DNA of 52,746 bases from the NCBI GenBank assembly GCA_021842405.1, contig JAKBZR010000002.1:1-52746 (forward strand), written 5' to 3'. The DNA comes from a bacterium (GTDB lineage: Bacteria; Armatimonadota; Chthonomonadetes; Chthonomonadales; JAMCWF01). The notes under the pieces were generated by a model. It was not told the origin of the DNA and made no database searches. It was given only the letters and a program-made list of their open reading frames with translations. Positions 9,781 through 19,275 of this stretch are shown here, one piece after another. Each line of letters opens with the position of its first letter. The stretch's first letter is position 1. Both the position numbers and the translations under genes were made by a program.

Positions 9781-10241
9781 TTCTCGTTCCGTTCGTCATT
9801 GTGGGCAACCTCGACTTCAGCCTGCCAATCGGTGTCGTTTTTTTCGCAAAATTTGTAGCTGGATGGTACTGGCTCGGCCTTTACCGGCCACTTCTCAAAG
9901 TCGAATTCGCGGTTGAAATCTCTCTCCAGACTGCGAACCGATTCGCGATCGAGATCATAGAACACCCATTTACCAACCTTATGAGCTTTAATTAAACCGG
10001 CGCGGCGAAGCGTGATGAGGTGAAACGATGCATTGGATTGGGTGAGTTGCAGCACAACCATAATTTCGCAGACGCACATCGGGCCGCGCGTCATTAAGAG
10101 GTGAAGGATCACCAGTCGTGTGGGGTCGGCCAGCGACTGAAATCGCTCCGCTAAAGGAGTGGCAACTTGGCTGTGAAAATCCGATTCCTCGTCGGTCAGC
10201 CGGCGAGCAATGTCCTGTCGGGGTAGATTAACCGTATTCAT
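9777..10241 (-). CDS. arsR: ArsR-family metalloregulator
   Basis: [64 protein letters not shown] winged-helix ArsR signature. Start placed at ATG 10241 ([11 protein letters not shown]) because the track start (10304) would place the putative operator inside the gene. Confidence 0.9.
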   Translation of the reverse strand: MNTVNLPRQDIARRLTDEESDFHSQVATPLAERFQSLADPTRLVILHLLMTRGPMCVCEIMVVLQLTQSNASFHLITLRRAGLIKAHKVGKWVFYDLDRESVRSLERDFNREFDFEKWPVKAEPVPSSYKFCEKNDTDWQAEVEVAHNDERNEK

Positions 10242-10269
10242 TCCTTTTAACTCCATCGGGCCGTAACAC

Positions 10270-10289
10270 ATATCAATATTCATTGATAT
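10270..10289. promoter_or_regulatory. Putative ArsR operator
   Basis: Perfect inverted repeat ATATCAAT-ATTC-ATTGATAT containing the ATCAA-N6-TTGAT pattern known for ArsR operators, about 30 bp upstream of the arsR start. Confidence 0.72.
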
Positions 10290-10431
10290 GATAGCCTGTG
10301 GCACAGTTCATCGTCAAGACCAATTTAAAGAAGTTTCGCTTACCAATTTAAGCGGTTATTCCGCGAACGCAAAGTTGAAAACCCTAAATACAGTCGAGTA
10401 TCTATCTGAAAACCCGAACACTTCGCCGCGT

Positions 10432-10521
10432 TGTCATTGCGAGCGACCGCAGGGAGCAGGCGATCCCCCTCGTCAAAGAGGAGGTAGCTTCGGCGCCGCT
10501 TCGCGGCTTCTCGCAATGACA
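10432..10521. repeat. Intergenic inverted repeat with TGTCATTGCGAG/CTCGCAATGACA ends
   Basis: Perfect 12-bp terminal inverted repeat spanning 90 bp; resembles the 'cattgcgag' class of dispersed intergenic repeats seen in many environmental bacteria. Confidence 0.7.
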
Positions 10522-10564
10522 GGAGAACCTCCGCATCCCGGCCTGCCGATAGTCAGGGAACTGG

Positions 10565-10603
10565 ATTCCTGCCATCCATACCACTGGAGCGGATGGCGGG
10601 AAT
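10565..10603. repeat. Inverted repeat ATTCCTGCCATCC...GGATGGCGGGAAT
   Basis: 13-bp arms with one mismatch, adjacent to the 10432-10521 repeat. Confidence 0.6.
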
Positions 10604-10765
10604 GACGAAGCGACGTGCTCTGACGACTTTTTCAACAACCTCTTAAAGAAGATAGGGATATCATCAACTCGGTAAGGAAGCCAATTCAGCCGAGATTCCA
10701 ACCTGTTTTATTTACAGCTTGCCCAATCTCGACTATAATGATGGCCATCGGGTAACCGACCATTC

Positions 10766-11719
10766 ATGGCGAAAAAGGAGTCGGTGAAAATGAGAAAGCT
10801 CAGCAAAGTGGCACCGGAATGGTGGGACTACACCACCCTAGATGACGAAATTCTCAACGATGCCGCCCGCTTGAGTGCCGATGATCTCTTAAAACTTTCC
10901 AGACCTGGATTCACGGTTCGATTTTACGACACGCTGGAGGAGTTTTATCTGGCGGAGGCGTTGGAATATGTCTGGAGCTGGCAGCAATCCACCGAAAGCT
11001 CACCGGCCGGAATCTGCGGACCGATCGGTCCTACCGAGCAGTTACCGCTCGTTGCGCGAATCGTGAACGATCTAGAAATCAACGTTCGCAACGGTCATTT
11101 TTGGGCAATGGATGAGTGGTACTTGGATGGCAGGGAGGTGTCGGTGGATCACCCGTTGAGCTTTGCCAGAGCCGATCTGACGCTGTGCTTCAATCGGATT
11201 GAGCCAAAGTTGAGGATGCCGAATTCACATCTCCATTTTTTACGGGCCGACAATATCGCGGATTACACCAAATCTTATGATGAAGCCCGTTGTCTTATTA
11301 TGCAGGGCGGACAGGGCGAGGTAAAGCACTGGGCATTCAACGATCCGCCCCGAAGAGAGGGCGCTTACCATGAGCTCCCTCCATCACCGGGTGAGTACCG
11401 GAAGCTCAGCGCCAGGATCGTCAATCTACATCCGATGACGATCATTCAAAACGCCAGGACCTCCGGCGGCGGCGTGGTAACCAATATCCCCACTCAGGCG
11501 CTGACGGTAGGTCCGCTCGAAACCTGGAAATGCGAAACCATCTCGATCTGGCAGGCCGGAAACCATGACAACCCGTTCGGCATGCGACTTACGACCTTGA
11601 TGATTTCAAAACGAATCGCGGATGCTGCGGTCCCTATGTCTCTGTTGGCCGATCACCCAAACGTTCGCTTTAATTTTTACCGGCTGGGACTAGGTACGTG
11701 CGAGACTGAGATGCACTGA
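10766..11719 (+). CDS. NagB-like glucosamine-6-phosphate isomerase/deaminase-family protein
   Basis: 317 aa. Contains [38 protein letters not shown] and a C-terminal [20 protein letters not shown]; sits just upstream of a PIG-L deacetylase. Confidence 0.65.
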   Translation: MAKKESVKMRKLSKVAPEWWDYTTLDDEILNDAARLSADDLLKLSRPGFTVRFYDTLEEFYLAEALEYVWSWQQSTESSPAGICGPIGPTEQLPLVARIVNDLEINVRNGHFWAMDEWYLDGREVSVDHPLSFARADLTLCFNRIEPKLRMPNSHLHFLRADNIADYTKSYDEARCLIMQGGQGEVKHWAFNDPPRREGAYHELPPSPGEYRKLSARIVNLHPMTIIQNARTSGGGVVTNIPTQALTVGPLETWKCETISIWQAGNHDNPFGMRLTTLMISKRIADAAVPMSLLADHPNVRFNFYRLGLGTCETEMH

Positions 11720-11745
11720 AATAAATTCTTCAAGGATCGCGAAAG

Positions 11746-12504
11746 ATGAGCCACTGTGTATTTGCGTTAGCCAGTCATCCGGACGATATTGAATTTATGA
11801 TGGGCGGCACCCTTCTCTTGCTCAAGGAGAGAGGTTGTGAGCTGCATACCATGAACCTCGCGAACGGCAACTGCGGCACCACCGAGTATTCCAGCGAGGA
11901 GATTATCGCGATTCGTAGGAGCGAAGCGCGTAACGCCGCCTCATTTCTGGAGGCCGAATTTCATGAAAGCTTGGTCAATGATCTCGAGATCTTTTATACC
12001 GATGAGCTGATCCGAAAAGTAACGACCATCATTCGGCGGGTTAAGCCCGACATCATGCTGGTTCAATCACCGGAGGACTACATGGAGGACCACATGACGG
12101 CGGCGCGGATCGCGGTGACCGCCGCATTCTGCCGAGGAATGCCCAATTACCACTCAATCCCGAGCGTTGATCCCACGATGCAGGATGTTGTCATCTACCA
12201 CGCCCTCCCCTATGGACTGCAGGATGGGCTGCGGCGGGTCATCAACGCCGAATTTTATGTGGACATCACACCGGTCATCGAAAACAAGGAGCGGATGCTG
12301 GCATTTCACCAGAGTCAGAAACGCTGGCTCGATGAGAGCCAAGGGCTCGATTCCTATCTCAAAACCATGCGGGAGATGTCGGCCGAGGTTGGCCGAATGT
12401 CGGGATTGGGTTATGCCTTCGCCGAAGGGTGGCGGAGACATTCTCACTTGGGCTTTTCAGCTCCGGACAGCGATCCCCTGAGAGCTTTGCTTGGCGCAGG
12501 CTAA
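11746..12504 (+). CDS. PIG-L family (LmbE-like) deacetylase
   Basis: ALASHPDDIEFMMGGTLLLLKERGCELHTMNLANGNCGTTEYSSEEI and EDYMEDHMTAARI motifs. Confidence 0.9.
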   Translation: MSHCVFALASHPDDIEFMMGGTLLLLKERGCELHTMNLANGNCGTTEYSSEEIIAIRRSEARNAASFLEAEFHESLVNDLEIFYTDELIRKVTTIIRRVKPDIMLVQSPEDYMEDHMTAARIAVTAAFCRGMPNYHSIPSVDPTMQDVVIYHALPYGLQDGLRRVINAEFYVDITPVIENKERMLAFHQSQKRWLDESQGLDSYLKTMREMSAEVGRMSGLGYAFAEGWRRHSHLGFSAPDSDPLRALLGAG

Positions 12505-12594
12505 TTCCATTATCCTTCTACCGGCGGTAGAAAAGCTTCGGCGTAGGGTGACTTAATATGAGCAAAAGGTATACTGAAGGAACAATGGAAGATA

Positions 12595-12825
12595 ATGGGG
12601 TTTGAGATTCTCTGCGAAATTCGAGACATCGAGACAATTGCAACAGGTCGGAGCGTATACATCAAGCGCCATCTGGAGCGCGTTTACGGCAAAGGACATT
12701 GGCGGAAGATGAAGGGCATCACAACTGTCCGATTAGCAAACGGTACAATCTGCGAAGCTGAAATACACTGGTTTGAAGCGCATGGCATAGGCCGTAAAGA
12801 TTTTAAAATTAAGAGGTTGATCTAA
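12595..12825 (+). CDS. Small conserved hypothetical protein
   Basis: 76 aa; HWRKMKGITTVRLANGTICEAEIHWFEAHGIGRKDFKIKRLI. Stop overlaps the next ATG (TAATG). Confidence 0.7.
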   Translation: MGFEILCEIRDIETIATGRSVYIKRHLERVYGKGHWRKMKGITTVRLANGTICEAEIHWFEAHGIGRKDFKIKRLI

Positions 12826-13052
12826 TGAGTAATTTTGTCATTTGCATCAATAATGATAGCAATCCAGGAAGCCTGATCATGGGCAAAGTCTACCGCAAGC
12901 TGCCAGATACGGAGGCGGAATCGCACAATCTGCTCCGTGTGGTTGATGAGGATAGGTTAGAGCCTGACGGATATCTTTATCCGGCGTCAATGTTTACCTC
13001 TGTTGAGTTGCCTGAAGCGGCCGAGCGAGCGCTGATGGCGGCGGACGCTTGA
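12825..13052 (+). CDS. Small conserved hypothetical protein
   Basis: 75 aa; MSNFVICINNDSNPGSLIMGKVYRKLPDTEAESHNLLRVVDEDRLEPDGYLYPASMFTSVELPEAAERALMAADA; translationally coupled to the preceding ORF. Confidence 0.7.
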   Translation: MSNFVICINNDSNPGSLIMGKVYRKLPDTEAESHNLLRVVDEDRLEPDGYLYPASMFTSVELPEAAERALMAADA

Positions 13053-13170
13053 GCGCGAGAGAGGCGTCGTCTTGCCTGAAGATAGAGACGCCCTCGCTTT
13101 CTTCATCAGCTTCGGCGTTAGGCAACAGGGCACAAACCGCCCCATAATTGGAAATCTATTGGATGAACAC

Positions 13171-13833
13171 TTACGGCACCGATAGAGGGTCAACCGCCTT
13201 AAATACGTGCAGCCCCGGATTGTTTCCGGCTCGAACCGCTAAGGGAGGCGCGCTGCTCGGGGCCAGGTCACGAAGCATCTGTTTAAACTCCTCTTTCAAT
13301 ATTCGATCAACGAGATGCAACCGTGCTCCAAATTGCAGTGAAGGCTTATCGCCCTCTGCTTGTGCAATCCACGCCACCATCGCATCCAGTGAAATGGGCG
13401 GCCGATCGGGACGGTGATGAAGCGATAGCCCTACCCGCGTGGGGATTGAAATCAGCTCATTGACCGTGATCCGCATGCCGCTCGTGCTGATATCGTTACA
13501 GAGCGCTTCGACATCACCGGCTGACAGATGAACCACGATCGGCAAATGGCAGCGGTACCTGGGGTTGGATCGCCGGCATCTTCTTCTCGGTGTGCCCTCC
13601 GGGAGCATAAGCAATAAATCACCGGCGGCGCCCACCACCGTTGCCGTGACGGCGTAGATGCCGTCCGGTTTTTCATAGGATGCCTGAACGGTCACTCCAT
13701 TTGGAAATAGCTTAGTCTTCGCCATATCTGGCAGTCGGATACACCAAAAACGCTGATAAGTGCGAATGAGTTCTGCACCGATGGTTTCGCCTCTCAACCC
13801 GGATCGGAGATAGATCAAACTTACCTCACACAT
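13171..13833 (-). CDS. PilZ-domain (c-di-GMP-binding) protein
   Basis: RRSNPRYRCHLPIVVHL (RxxxR) followed by CNDISTSGMRI ([DN]xSxxG). Confidence 0.85.
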   Translation of the reverse strand: MCEVSLIYLRSGLRGETIGAELIRTYQRFWCIRLPDMAKTKLFPNGVTVQASYEKPDGIYAVTATVVGAAGDLLLMLPEGTPRRRCRRSNPRYRCHLPIVVHLSAGDVEALCNDISTSGMRITVNELISIPTRVGLSLHHRPDRPPISLDAMVAWIAQAEGDKPSLQFGARLHLVDRILKEEFKQMLRDLAPSSAPPLAVRAGNNPGLHVFKAVDPLSVP

Positions 13834-13871
13834 CTCTGACGCTCGCTTTATATTGTTTTAATTGACCAACC

Positions 13872-14564
13872 TTATGTCCGCTCGTCCTTATTCCGGTTCG
13901 TATTTGATGATGTTGCTCGCTTGGCAGCGGGTGTAACGTGAATCCCACGATCGGACATCGAAAGGTCGGCTGCTCCCTGTGTCTTTAAGTAATTGAGGAA
14001 TGAGACCAACTGATGATGTTCGAGTCGGTCGAGTTTGTTGAAAATAATACGGACCTCCTGTAGCGGTCCGGAGTCATCCCCGTCGCAGGGGTGCTGCGAT
14101 GTTTGGCCCCGCGCAACGATTGGATCAAAGTCATCCGGTAACAGCAACTTCACATCCAACTGAGAAGATATTACGACGCCCCGCTCGATTAAGCCCGACA
14201 TTCCCCCAATACTGATATTCACGCAAATACCCGGTCCGCTGACCTCAGGTGAAGAGAATTGAAAGCGGAAATTACAGAGGTAACGGGCGTTCTGGCGGCG
14301 GCTGTAAACGGCGGGCGCTTGGAGATCCTTTACAATCAATCCACGCTCAAAGGTGTGGATTATCTCAAAGGCGCTCGTCTCCAATGCGTTCTCTGTGAGA
14401 TAAAATCCGTGAGCGATGGTGCCGTTTGGAAACTCGTCTTGATCGGGCGGAGCTGGAGTCGTGAAAATCCAAAATCCAGGACCGGTTCGCGCAACGCCGA
14501 CCATCAGGTTCTTACCGCTGGAGAGCGAGCGCAGCAGAACAACATTATCGCGAATAGTCATCAT
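13872..14564 (-). CDS. PilZ-domain-like protein
   Basis: SRRQNARYLCNFRFQF (RxxxR) and CVNISIGGMSGLI ([DN]xSxxG), arranged as in the adjacent gene. Confidence 0.78.
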   Translation of the reverse strand: MMTIRDNVVLLRSLSSGKNLMVGVARTGPGFWIFTTPAPPDQDEFPNGTIAHGFYLTENALETSAFEIIHTFERGLIVKDLQAPAVYSRRQNARYLCNFRFQFSSPEVSGPGICVNISIGGMSGLIERGVVISSQLDVKLLLPDDFDPIVARGQTSQHPCDGDDSGPLQEVRIIFNKLDRLEHHQLVSFLNYLKTQGAADLSMSDRGIHVTPAAKRATSSNTNRNKDERT

Positions 14565-14605
14565 TTGGGCTCCGTTACAACTTAGCTTAAATGAAAAGGC
14601 CCGGG

Positions 14606-14689
14606 TTAAGTGATTTTGGATTTCGGATTGCTGATCACCCTACGTGCCGTTATGGATAGGAGGCAAATCCAAAATCCAAAGTCACTTAA
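14606..14689. repeat. 84-bp imperfect inverted repeat, arms TTAAGTGATTTTGGATTTCGGATT
   Basis: Left arm TTAAGTGATTTTGGATTTCGGATT; reverse complement of right arm TTAAGTGACTTTGGATTTTGGATT (22/24 match). Confidence 0.75.
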
Positions 14690-14865
14690 TGGGATTATCG
14701 GCGTTTAATGAACCGGTAATCACGGTATGGTTACCGGGCTCTTCGCTATAATAAGAAGAGGCTCAATCAGTCGTAATTTTGTAGGTGATGTTGTATTGGT
14801 TAGGGCAGATTGCGACGTGCTCCTATCGGAATTTGTGATGTGTTGCGATTGTCTCATGAGTCAGA

Positions 14866-16104
14866 TCATTCACCGGCCGCAATTTGGGATGGTTTCATCG
14901 TCCGATGAACCAAGAGCGTCAATAACGCGCCAGCCGCCACCGTGAGCCCGGAGGCCAGGAAAACGGCCTTCAGACTGCCCAGCACGATAGCCGCCCCGAT
15001 GAGCGGTCCAAAAAACCAGGCGACCTGCTGCGGCAAGAGCGACAGCGTTAATACCGAAACCCGCCGGTCGCTTGGCGAAGCGGTTGCCAGCAACACCGCA
15101 ACCAACGTACCGATTCCGCTCTGGAATAGCCCCTGTACAACCCTCCATGCTCCAACCGCGAGCACGCCGGACGCGGTCGCTTGACCGATAAGCGCCAAGC
15201 CCACCATCAAGCCGCAGCCCCTCAAGCCGCGAGCGTGGCCGATCCGGTCCCCTATCCACCCCCACCACGGCGTGGCGATCGCCATCGCCAAGCCTGAGCC
15301 GGTGGATACCGCTCCAATCGCTATCGGCAAACCGGGCCCGTGATGCAGCCGCTGAACTAAAATGGGCAGAAACGGTTGTCCGATATTGATGCCGAGAGTC
15401 ATGACGAAGGTGCAGCCGAACAGGAGGGCTACAATCGGAATCCGAACCACATCGCCCAAAAGTTCGACCACTCCGGGTAACTTATCGTCCGCATTGCTCT
15501 CAACCCGGATCGGCTCCTCCTTCAAAAAAATGAGCAGCATTATTACGACCATCATGGTCAATCCCGAATCGATGAGCAACAGGTTGCGTATTCCAATTCG
15601 AGATACGAGAAGCCCGCCCAGGTAAGGCCCAGCCGCCATCCCAACCGGACTCCCTGAGCTGACGATGGAAAGAGCGGTGCCAATCCGTTCTTTAGGAGTG
15701 ATATCGGCCTGCACCGACATCATGATGCCGGTGTTACCCAGCACGAATCCAACGAGAAACCGGGCGACAGCAAGCATATAGACGTTTTGACTGCATGCCG
15801 CGACGGTAAATAAAATCGCCTCAACCACCGAGCTGCGGATAATGAGCGGCTTTCGGCCGAAGCGGCGCGCCCACACCGCCCAAAACGGCAATAAGGGGAT
15901 GCCGATCACAAAACCAAGCGCCGAGAGCAGGCCGGTCCAATATCCAATCGCGGCTTGAGGCACTCGGAGCTGTTGTAGAAAAAGGGGAGTAAAAACACCC
16001 AGATGGCCAAAAGCCAGCGACTCCACAAAACCGGTGATGGTGAACAAGACGAGGGTGACGCGCGGTGAGTTAACGTACCGCCTGGGAGATGGTTGTACAG
16101 CCAC
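14866..16104 (-). CDS. Major facilitator superfamily transporter
   Basis: 412 aa, about 12 TM segments; WARRFGRKPLIIRSS and DRIGHARGLR loops typical of MFS drug/sugar transporters. Confidence 0.88.
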   Translation of the reverse strand: MAVQPSPRRYVNSPRVTLVLFTITGFVESLAFGHLGVFTPLFLQQLRVPQAAIGYWTGLLSALGFVIGIPLLPFWAVWARRFGRKPLIIRSSVVEAILFTVAACSQNVYMLAVARFLVGFVLGNTGIMMSVQADITPKERIGTALSIVSSGSPVGMAAGPYLGGLLVSRIGIRNLLLIDSGLTMMVVIMLLIFLKEEPIRVESNADDKLPGVVELLGDVVRIPIVALLFGCTFVMTLGINIGQPFLPILVQRLHHGPGLPIAIGAVSTGSGLAMAIATPWWGWIGDRIGHARGLRGCGLMVGLALIGQATASGVLAVGAWRVVQGLFQSGIGTLVAVLLATASPSDRRVSVLTLSLLPQQVAWFFGPLIGAAIVLGSLKAVFLASGLTVAAGALLTLLVHRTMKPSQIAAGE

Positions 16105-16115
16105 AAAAGATTGCC

Positions 16116-16670
16116 TTATTGTCGCGACCAGGCAATCAGTTCCTGTTGTATCTTGCTCCAGCGTTCGGGATGGGTCTCGTCACGCATTTCAGGCAAAAAA
16201 CCGAGCTTTAAATAGGTACGAATGGCGGCCAGACGGTGATCTTGCGTTTCCAGCACCGCATCTTGACATCCCAGCTCATAAAATCGGTGCAGCGCCTGTA
16301 AAGTAATGGCACGTCCCACTCCGCAGCCTTGATAAGCGGGAGTGACGGCAACCCAGTGGACATAGCCGGAGCCGGGGAAGGCATCCGGCATTAAGCGGCA
16401 ACTAGCCGTCGCAATGGGTTGAAGGTTATCGGTCATTATGAATACCGATTCCACATCGTCCGCCTGGAGCAGCCGATCGCACGCCATTTTGGACGTCCAG
16501 TGCTCTTCAAATGCGGAATCGAGAAGCGTCGCCAAGAGCTCCGCGTCATCAAGTCGGCATCGCCGTACCGGATAGGATACAGATACAGGCGGCAAATTGA
16601 GCAGGTCGGGCAGGCGCATCAAGAGGTCGGATTGTTGTTTCATGGGGTTTATATCCCTTAACATATCCAC
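16116..16670 (-). CDS. GNAT-family N-acetyltransferase
   Basis: YVHWVAVTPAYQGCGVGRAITLQALHRFYELGCQDAVLETQDHRLAAIRTYLKLGFLPEM. Confidence 0.88.
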   Translation of the reverse strand: MDMLRDINPMKQQSDLLMRLPDLLNLPPVSVSYPVRRCRLDDAELLATLLDSAFEEHWTSKMACDRLLQADDVESVFIMTDNLQPIATASCRLMPDAFPGSGYVHWVAVTPAYQGCGVGRAITLQALHRFYELGCQDAVLETQDHRLAAIRTYLKLGFLPEMRDETHPERWSKIQQELIAWSRQ

Positions 16671-16695
16671 ATGTAAATAAATGCTTTGAGAGAGA

Positions 16696-16772
16696 TGGTC
16701 GGGGTGGGGAGATTTGAACTCCCGACCTCACGGTCCCGAACCGTGCGCTCTACCAAGCTGAGCCACACCCCG
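16696..16772 (-). tRNA. tRNA-Pro (anticodon CGG), with encoded CCA
   Basis: Reverse strand CGGGGTGTGGCTCAGCTTGGTAGAGCGCACGGTTCGGGACCGTGAGGTCGGGAGTTCAAATCTCCCCACCCCGACCA. Acceptor, D, anticodon (CACGG-TTCGGGA-CCGTG) and T arms all fold; anticodon CGG. Confidence 0.96.
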
Positions 16773-16825
16773 AAATGGTCCGCTTCACTCTACCACATTT
16801 TCGGCACTGATTTCAACTCGTCGCG

Positions 16826-16854
16826 AGAGCATTCCCGCAAAACTGAACTGTTAC
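16826..16854. repeat. Lone MITE-like terminus (probable remnant)
   Basis: Reverse complement GTAACAGTTCAGTTTTGCGGGAATGCTCT matches the terminal repeat of the 6172-6374 and 47550-47713 elements. No partner end found. Confidence 0.45.
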
Positions 16855-16953
16855 CCCTACCCCACCCCACCCCCCCAATTGACCCGTTCGGGCTTCATCG
16901 GCTATACTACGGTGAAGTTATAACCACTAAACATATCCCCACGAGGACTTAGA

Positions 16954-19215
16954 TTGGCAGAAACAACCCTCCATCGTGAGCTGGGGCTGAACGACTCAGA
17001 ATACGCCCGCATCCAGAGCATCATGGGCCGGGAGCCCACCCTGACCGAACTCGGCATGTTTTCCGTGATGTGGTCGGAACATTGCGGCTACAAGTATTCT
17101 CGTCCGATCCTATCCCTTTTTCGCCGTTATCGGGAGGCGCAGGAAAAGGGGGCGCTGGAGAATGCCGGTATCACCCCCCTGGATAACCAGTTCGGAATCG
17201 TAATGAAAATGGAGAGTCATAACCATCCGTCGGCGGTTGAGCCGTACCAGGGTGCGGCTACCGGAGTGGGCGGCATCTTGCGCGATATTTTTACTATGGG
17301 TGCTCGGCCCATCGCCAATCTGAACAGCCTTCGATTTGGGCCCCTTGATGACGCGCACAACCGCTATCTGTTTGAAAGGGTAGTGGCCGGCATCGGCGAC
17401 TACGGCAATTGCGTCGGCGTGCCCACTGTAGCGGGTGAAATCTACTTTCATCGTTGCTATAGCGGAAATCCGCTCGTCAACGCGATGGCGGTTGGGTTAG
17501 TACCTCTATCACACATTGCCAGTGCGAAAGCGGAGGGCATCGGAAATCTGGTGCTGTACGTTGGATCCAGTACCGGTAAAGATGGAATTCAGGGCGCCTC
17601 GTTCGCTTCGGTGGAAATCGGTCCCGATTCGGAATCAAAGCGGCCCAACGTCCAAATGGGCGATCCGTTTATGGAAAAGTTGCTCATCGAAGCGACGCTG
17701 GAAGCACTGGCTACGGGTGCAATTACCGGCATTCAAGATATGGGAGCGGCCGGGCTGACCTGCTCCACCTGTGAGACGGCCGCTAAAGCCTGCACCGGCA
17801 TGGTGATTGATATTCAAAAGGTGCCACGCCGGGAAGCCAATATGACCCCCTTTGAGGTGATGCTTTCCGAATCGCAGGAGAGGATGCTCTGCATCGTACA
17901 AAAAGGGGAAGAAGATAAGGTTAGCCGAGTGTTTACAAAATGGGGCTTGCAGGCTGCCATCATCGGTAAGGTAACGGGTGACGGCTTCATTCGAGTGATG
18001 GACGGCGACCAAGAAGCGGCCTGTATTCCGGCCCGTGCTTTAACCGATCAGTGTCCAACTTACCATTTGGACGCCGCTCAGCCGGCCTACCTCTCGGAAC
18101 TGACCAGCTTGGATCCGCTCAATTATTCAGAACCGGACAGCTACGAGGATGTGCTTTTACGGTTATTAAACCAGCCTTCCATTGCTGATAAGAGTTGGGT
18201 TACGCAGCAATATGACAGCATGGTGCAGACGCAGTCCGCCTATCTTCCCGGCGCCGACGCGGCGGTGTTGCGAATTCACGGAACCAAGCGAGGCATCGCC
18301 TTGAAGGTGGATGGGAACGCCCGCTACTGCTTCCTCGATCCCTATGTCGGGGCGCAGGTTGCGGTGGCGGAAGCGGCCCGTAACGTTGTTTGCGTGGGAG
18401 CGAGACCTGCTGCGGTGACGGACTGCTTGAATTTCGCAAACCCGGAAAAAACAGAAACCTTCTGGCAATTTCAACGAGCGGTGGAAGGGATTGCGGCCGC
18501 ATGTGACGTGCTGGAGACCCCCGTCATCTCCGGCAACGTCTCGTTCTACAATGAAACACAGGAGTTCGGCCCCATCTATCCAACACCGACCATCGGGATG
18601 CTTGGTATACTGGACGACATCCATAACCGTTGCGATGCAAGATTTTGCCAGGAGGGGAATCCCATCCTATTGCTGCGATCCGACTCAGACCCCACTGGAG
18701 GTCTCGGCGGCAGCGAATACCTTGCGGTAGTCCATGAAATAGAGGCAGGTCGGCCGCCGGCCATTGATTTAGCCGCCGAGAAGCGCCTCCATCAGCTTTT
18801 ATTAACACTAATACAGCAGAAATTGCTGGTTTCCGCCCATGATTGCTCCGACGGGGGATTGGCGGTGTGCCTGGCCGAAAAGGCGATGCTCGGCCGGATT
18901 GGCGCCTCGATCTTATTGCGCAGCATAGATTTCGACAACTTGCCGCCTTCCGCCATCTTTTTTGGTGAAACGCAATCGAGAATCGTTGTATCAGTGCGTT
19001 CTGAATCGTATATAAAAATGCTGGAGCAAATCGCCGATCAATACCAAGTCAAAGCGCAATGGATCGGAACGGTGGGGGGAGGCCGTTTAAGGCTCTCTCT
19101 CGACGGTAAAGAGATTGTCAACCTCCCGCTCGAAACAATGGAGCGAAGGTGGCGCACCGCAATTCCCAATTGGATGGACGGCGCTGAAACCCAAAGTGTG
19201 CTTAAAGCGGTCTAA
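16954..19215 (+). CDS. purL: Phosphoribosylformylglycinamidine synthase subunit PurL
   Basis: 753 aa; [78 protein letters not shown] start with upstream CGAGGA. Confidence 0.97.
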   Translation: MAETTLHRELGLNDSEYARIQSIMGREPTLTELGMFSVMWSEHCGYKYSRPILSLFRRYREAQEKGALENAGITPLDNQFGIVMKMESHNHPSAVEPYQGAATGVGGILRDIFTMGARPIANLNSLRFGPLDDAHNRYLFERVVAGIGDYGNCVGVPTVAGEIYFHRCYSGNPLVNAMAVGLVPLSHIASAKAEGIGNLVLYVGSSTGKDGIQGASFASVEIGPDSESKRPNVQMGDPFMEKLLIEATLEALATGAITGIQDMGAAGLTCSTCETAAKACTGMVIDIQKVPRREANMTPFEVMLSESQERMLCIVQKGEEDKVSRVFTKWGLQAAIIGKVTGDGFIRVMDGDQEAACIPARALTDQCPTYHLDAAQPAYLSELTSLDPLNYSEPDSYEDVLLRLLNQPSIADKSWVTQQYDSMVQTQSAYLPGADAAVLRIHGTKRGIALKVDGNARYCFLDPYVGAQVAVAEAARNVVCVGARPAAVTDCLNFANPEKTETFWQFQRAVEGIAAACDVLETPVISGNVSFYNETQEFGPIYPTPTIGMLGILDDIHNRCDARFCQEGNPILLLRSDSDPTGGLGGSEYLAVVHEIEAGRPPAIDLAAEKRLHQLLLTLIQQKLLVSAHDCSDGGLAVCLAEKAMLGRIGASILLRSIDFDNLPPSAIFFGETQSRIVVSVRSESYIKMLEQIADQYQVKAQWIGTVGGGRLRLSLDGKEIVNLPLETMERRWRTAIPNWMDGAETQSVLKAV

Positions 19216-19275
19216 TTAGCAGGGTTTTTGAACGATGAGCTCATTATAGGGGACCGGGATGGAGTTTTTCAGCCA

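Noticed and set aside
10288-10701. ORFs of about 100 aa on both strands
   Set aside because: Translations of the intergenic inverted repeats (HCERPQGAGDPP..., SLRSLAMTTRR...).
13060-13106. Intrinsic terminator after the two-small-gene module
   Set aside because: A stem with an internal bulge (GCGAG..GGCGT/ACGCC.CTCGC) exists, but the following T-run is weak (TTTCTTC), so it was not called.
12534-13130. Possible integron gene cassette (GTTAGGC at 13119-13125 resembles an attC core end)
   Set aside because: No convincing paired RYYYAAC site or attC-type fold was found, there is no integrase in the window, and the first repeat lacks the GTTRRRY core; kept only as a direct-repeat-flanked pair.
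16686-16952. 88-aa ORF MREMVGVGRFELPTSRSRTVRSTKLSHTPKW...
   Set aside because: It is the antisense translation of the tRNA-Pro gene, a well-known annotation artefact (GRFELPTSRSRTVRSTKLSHTP).
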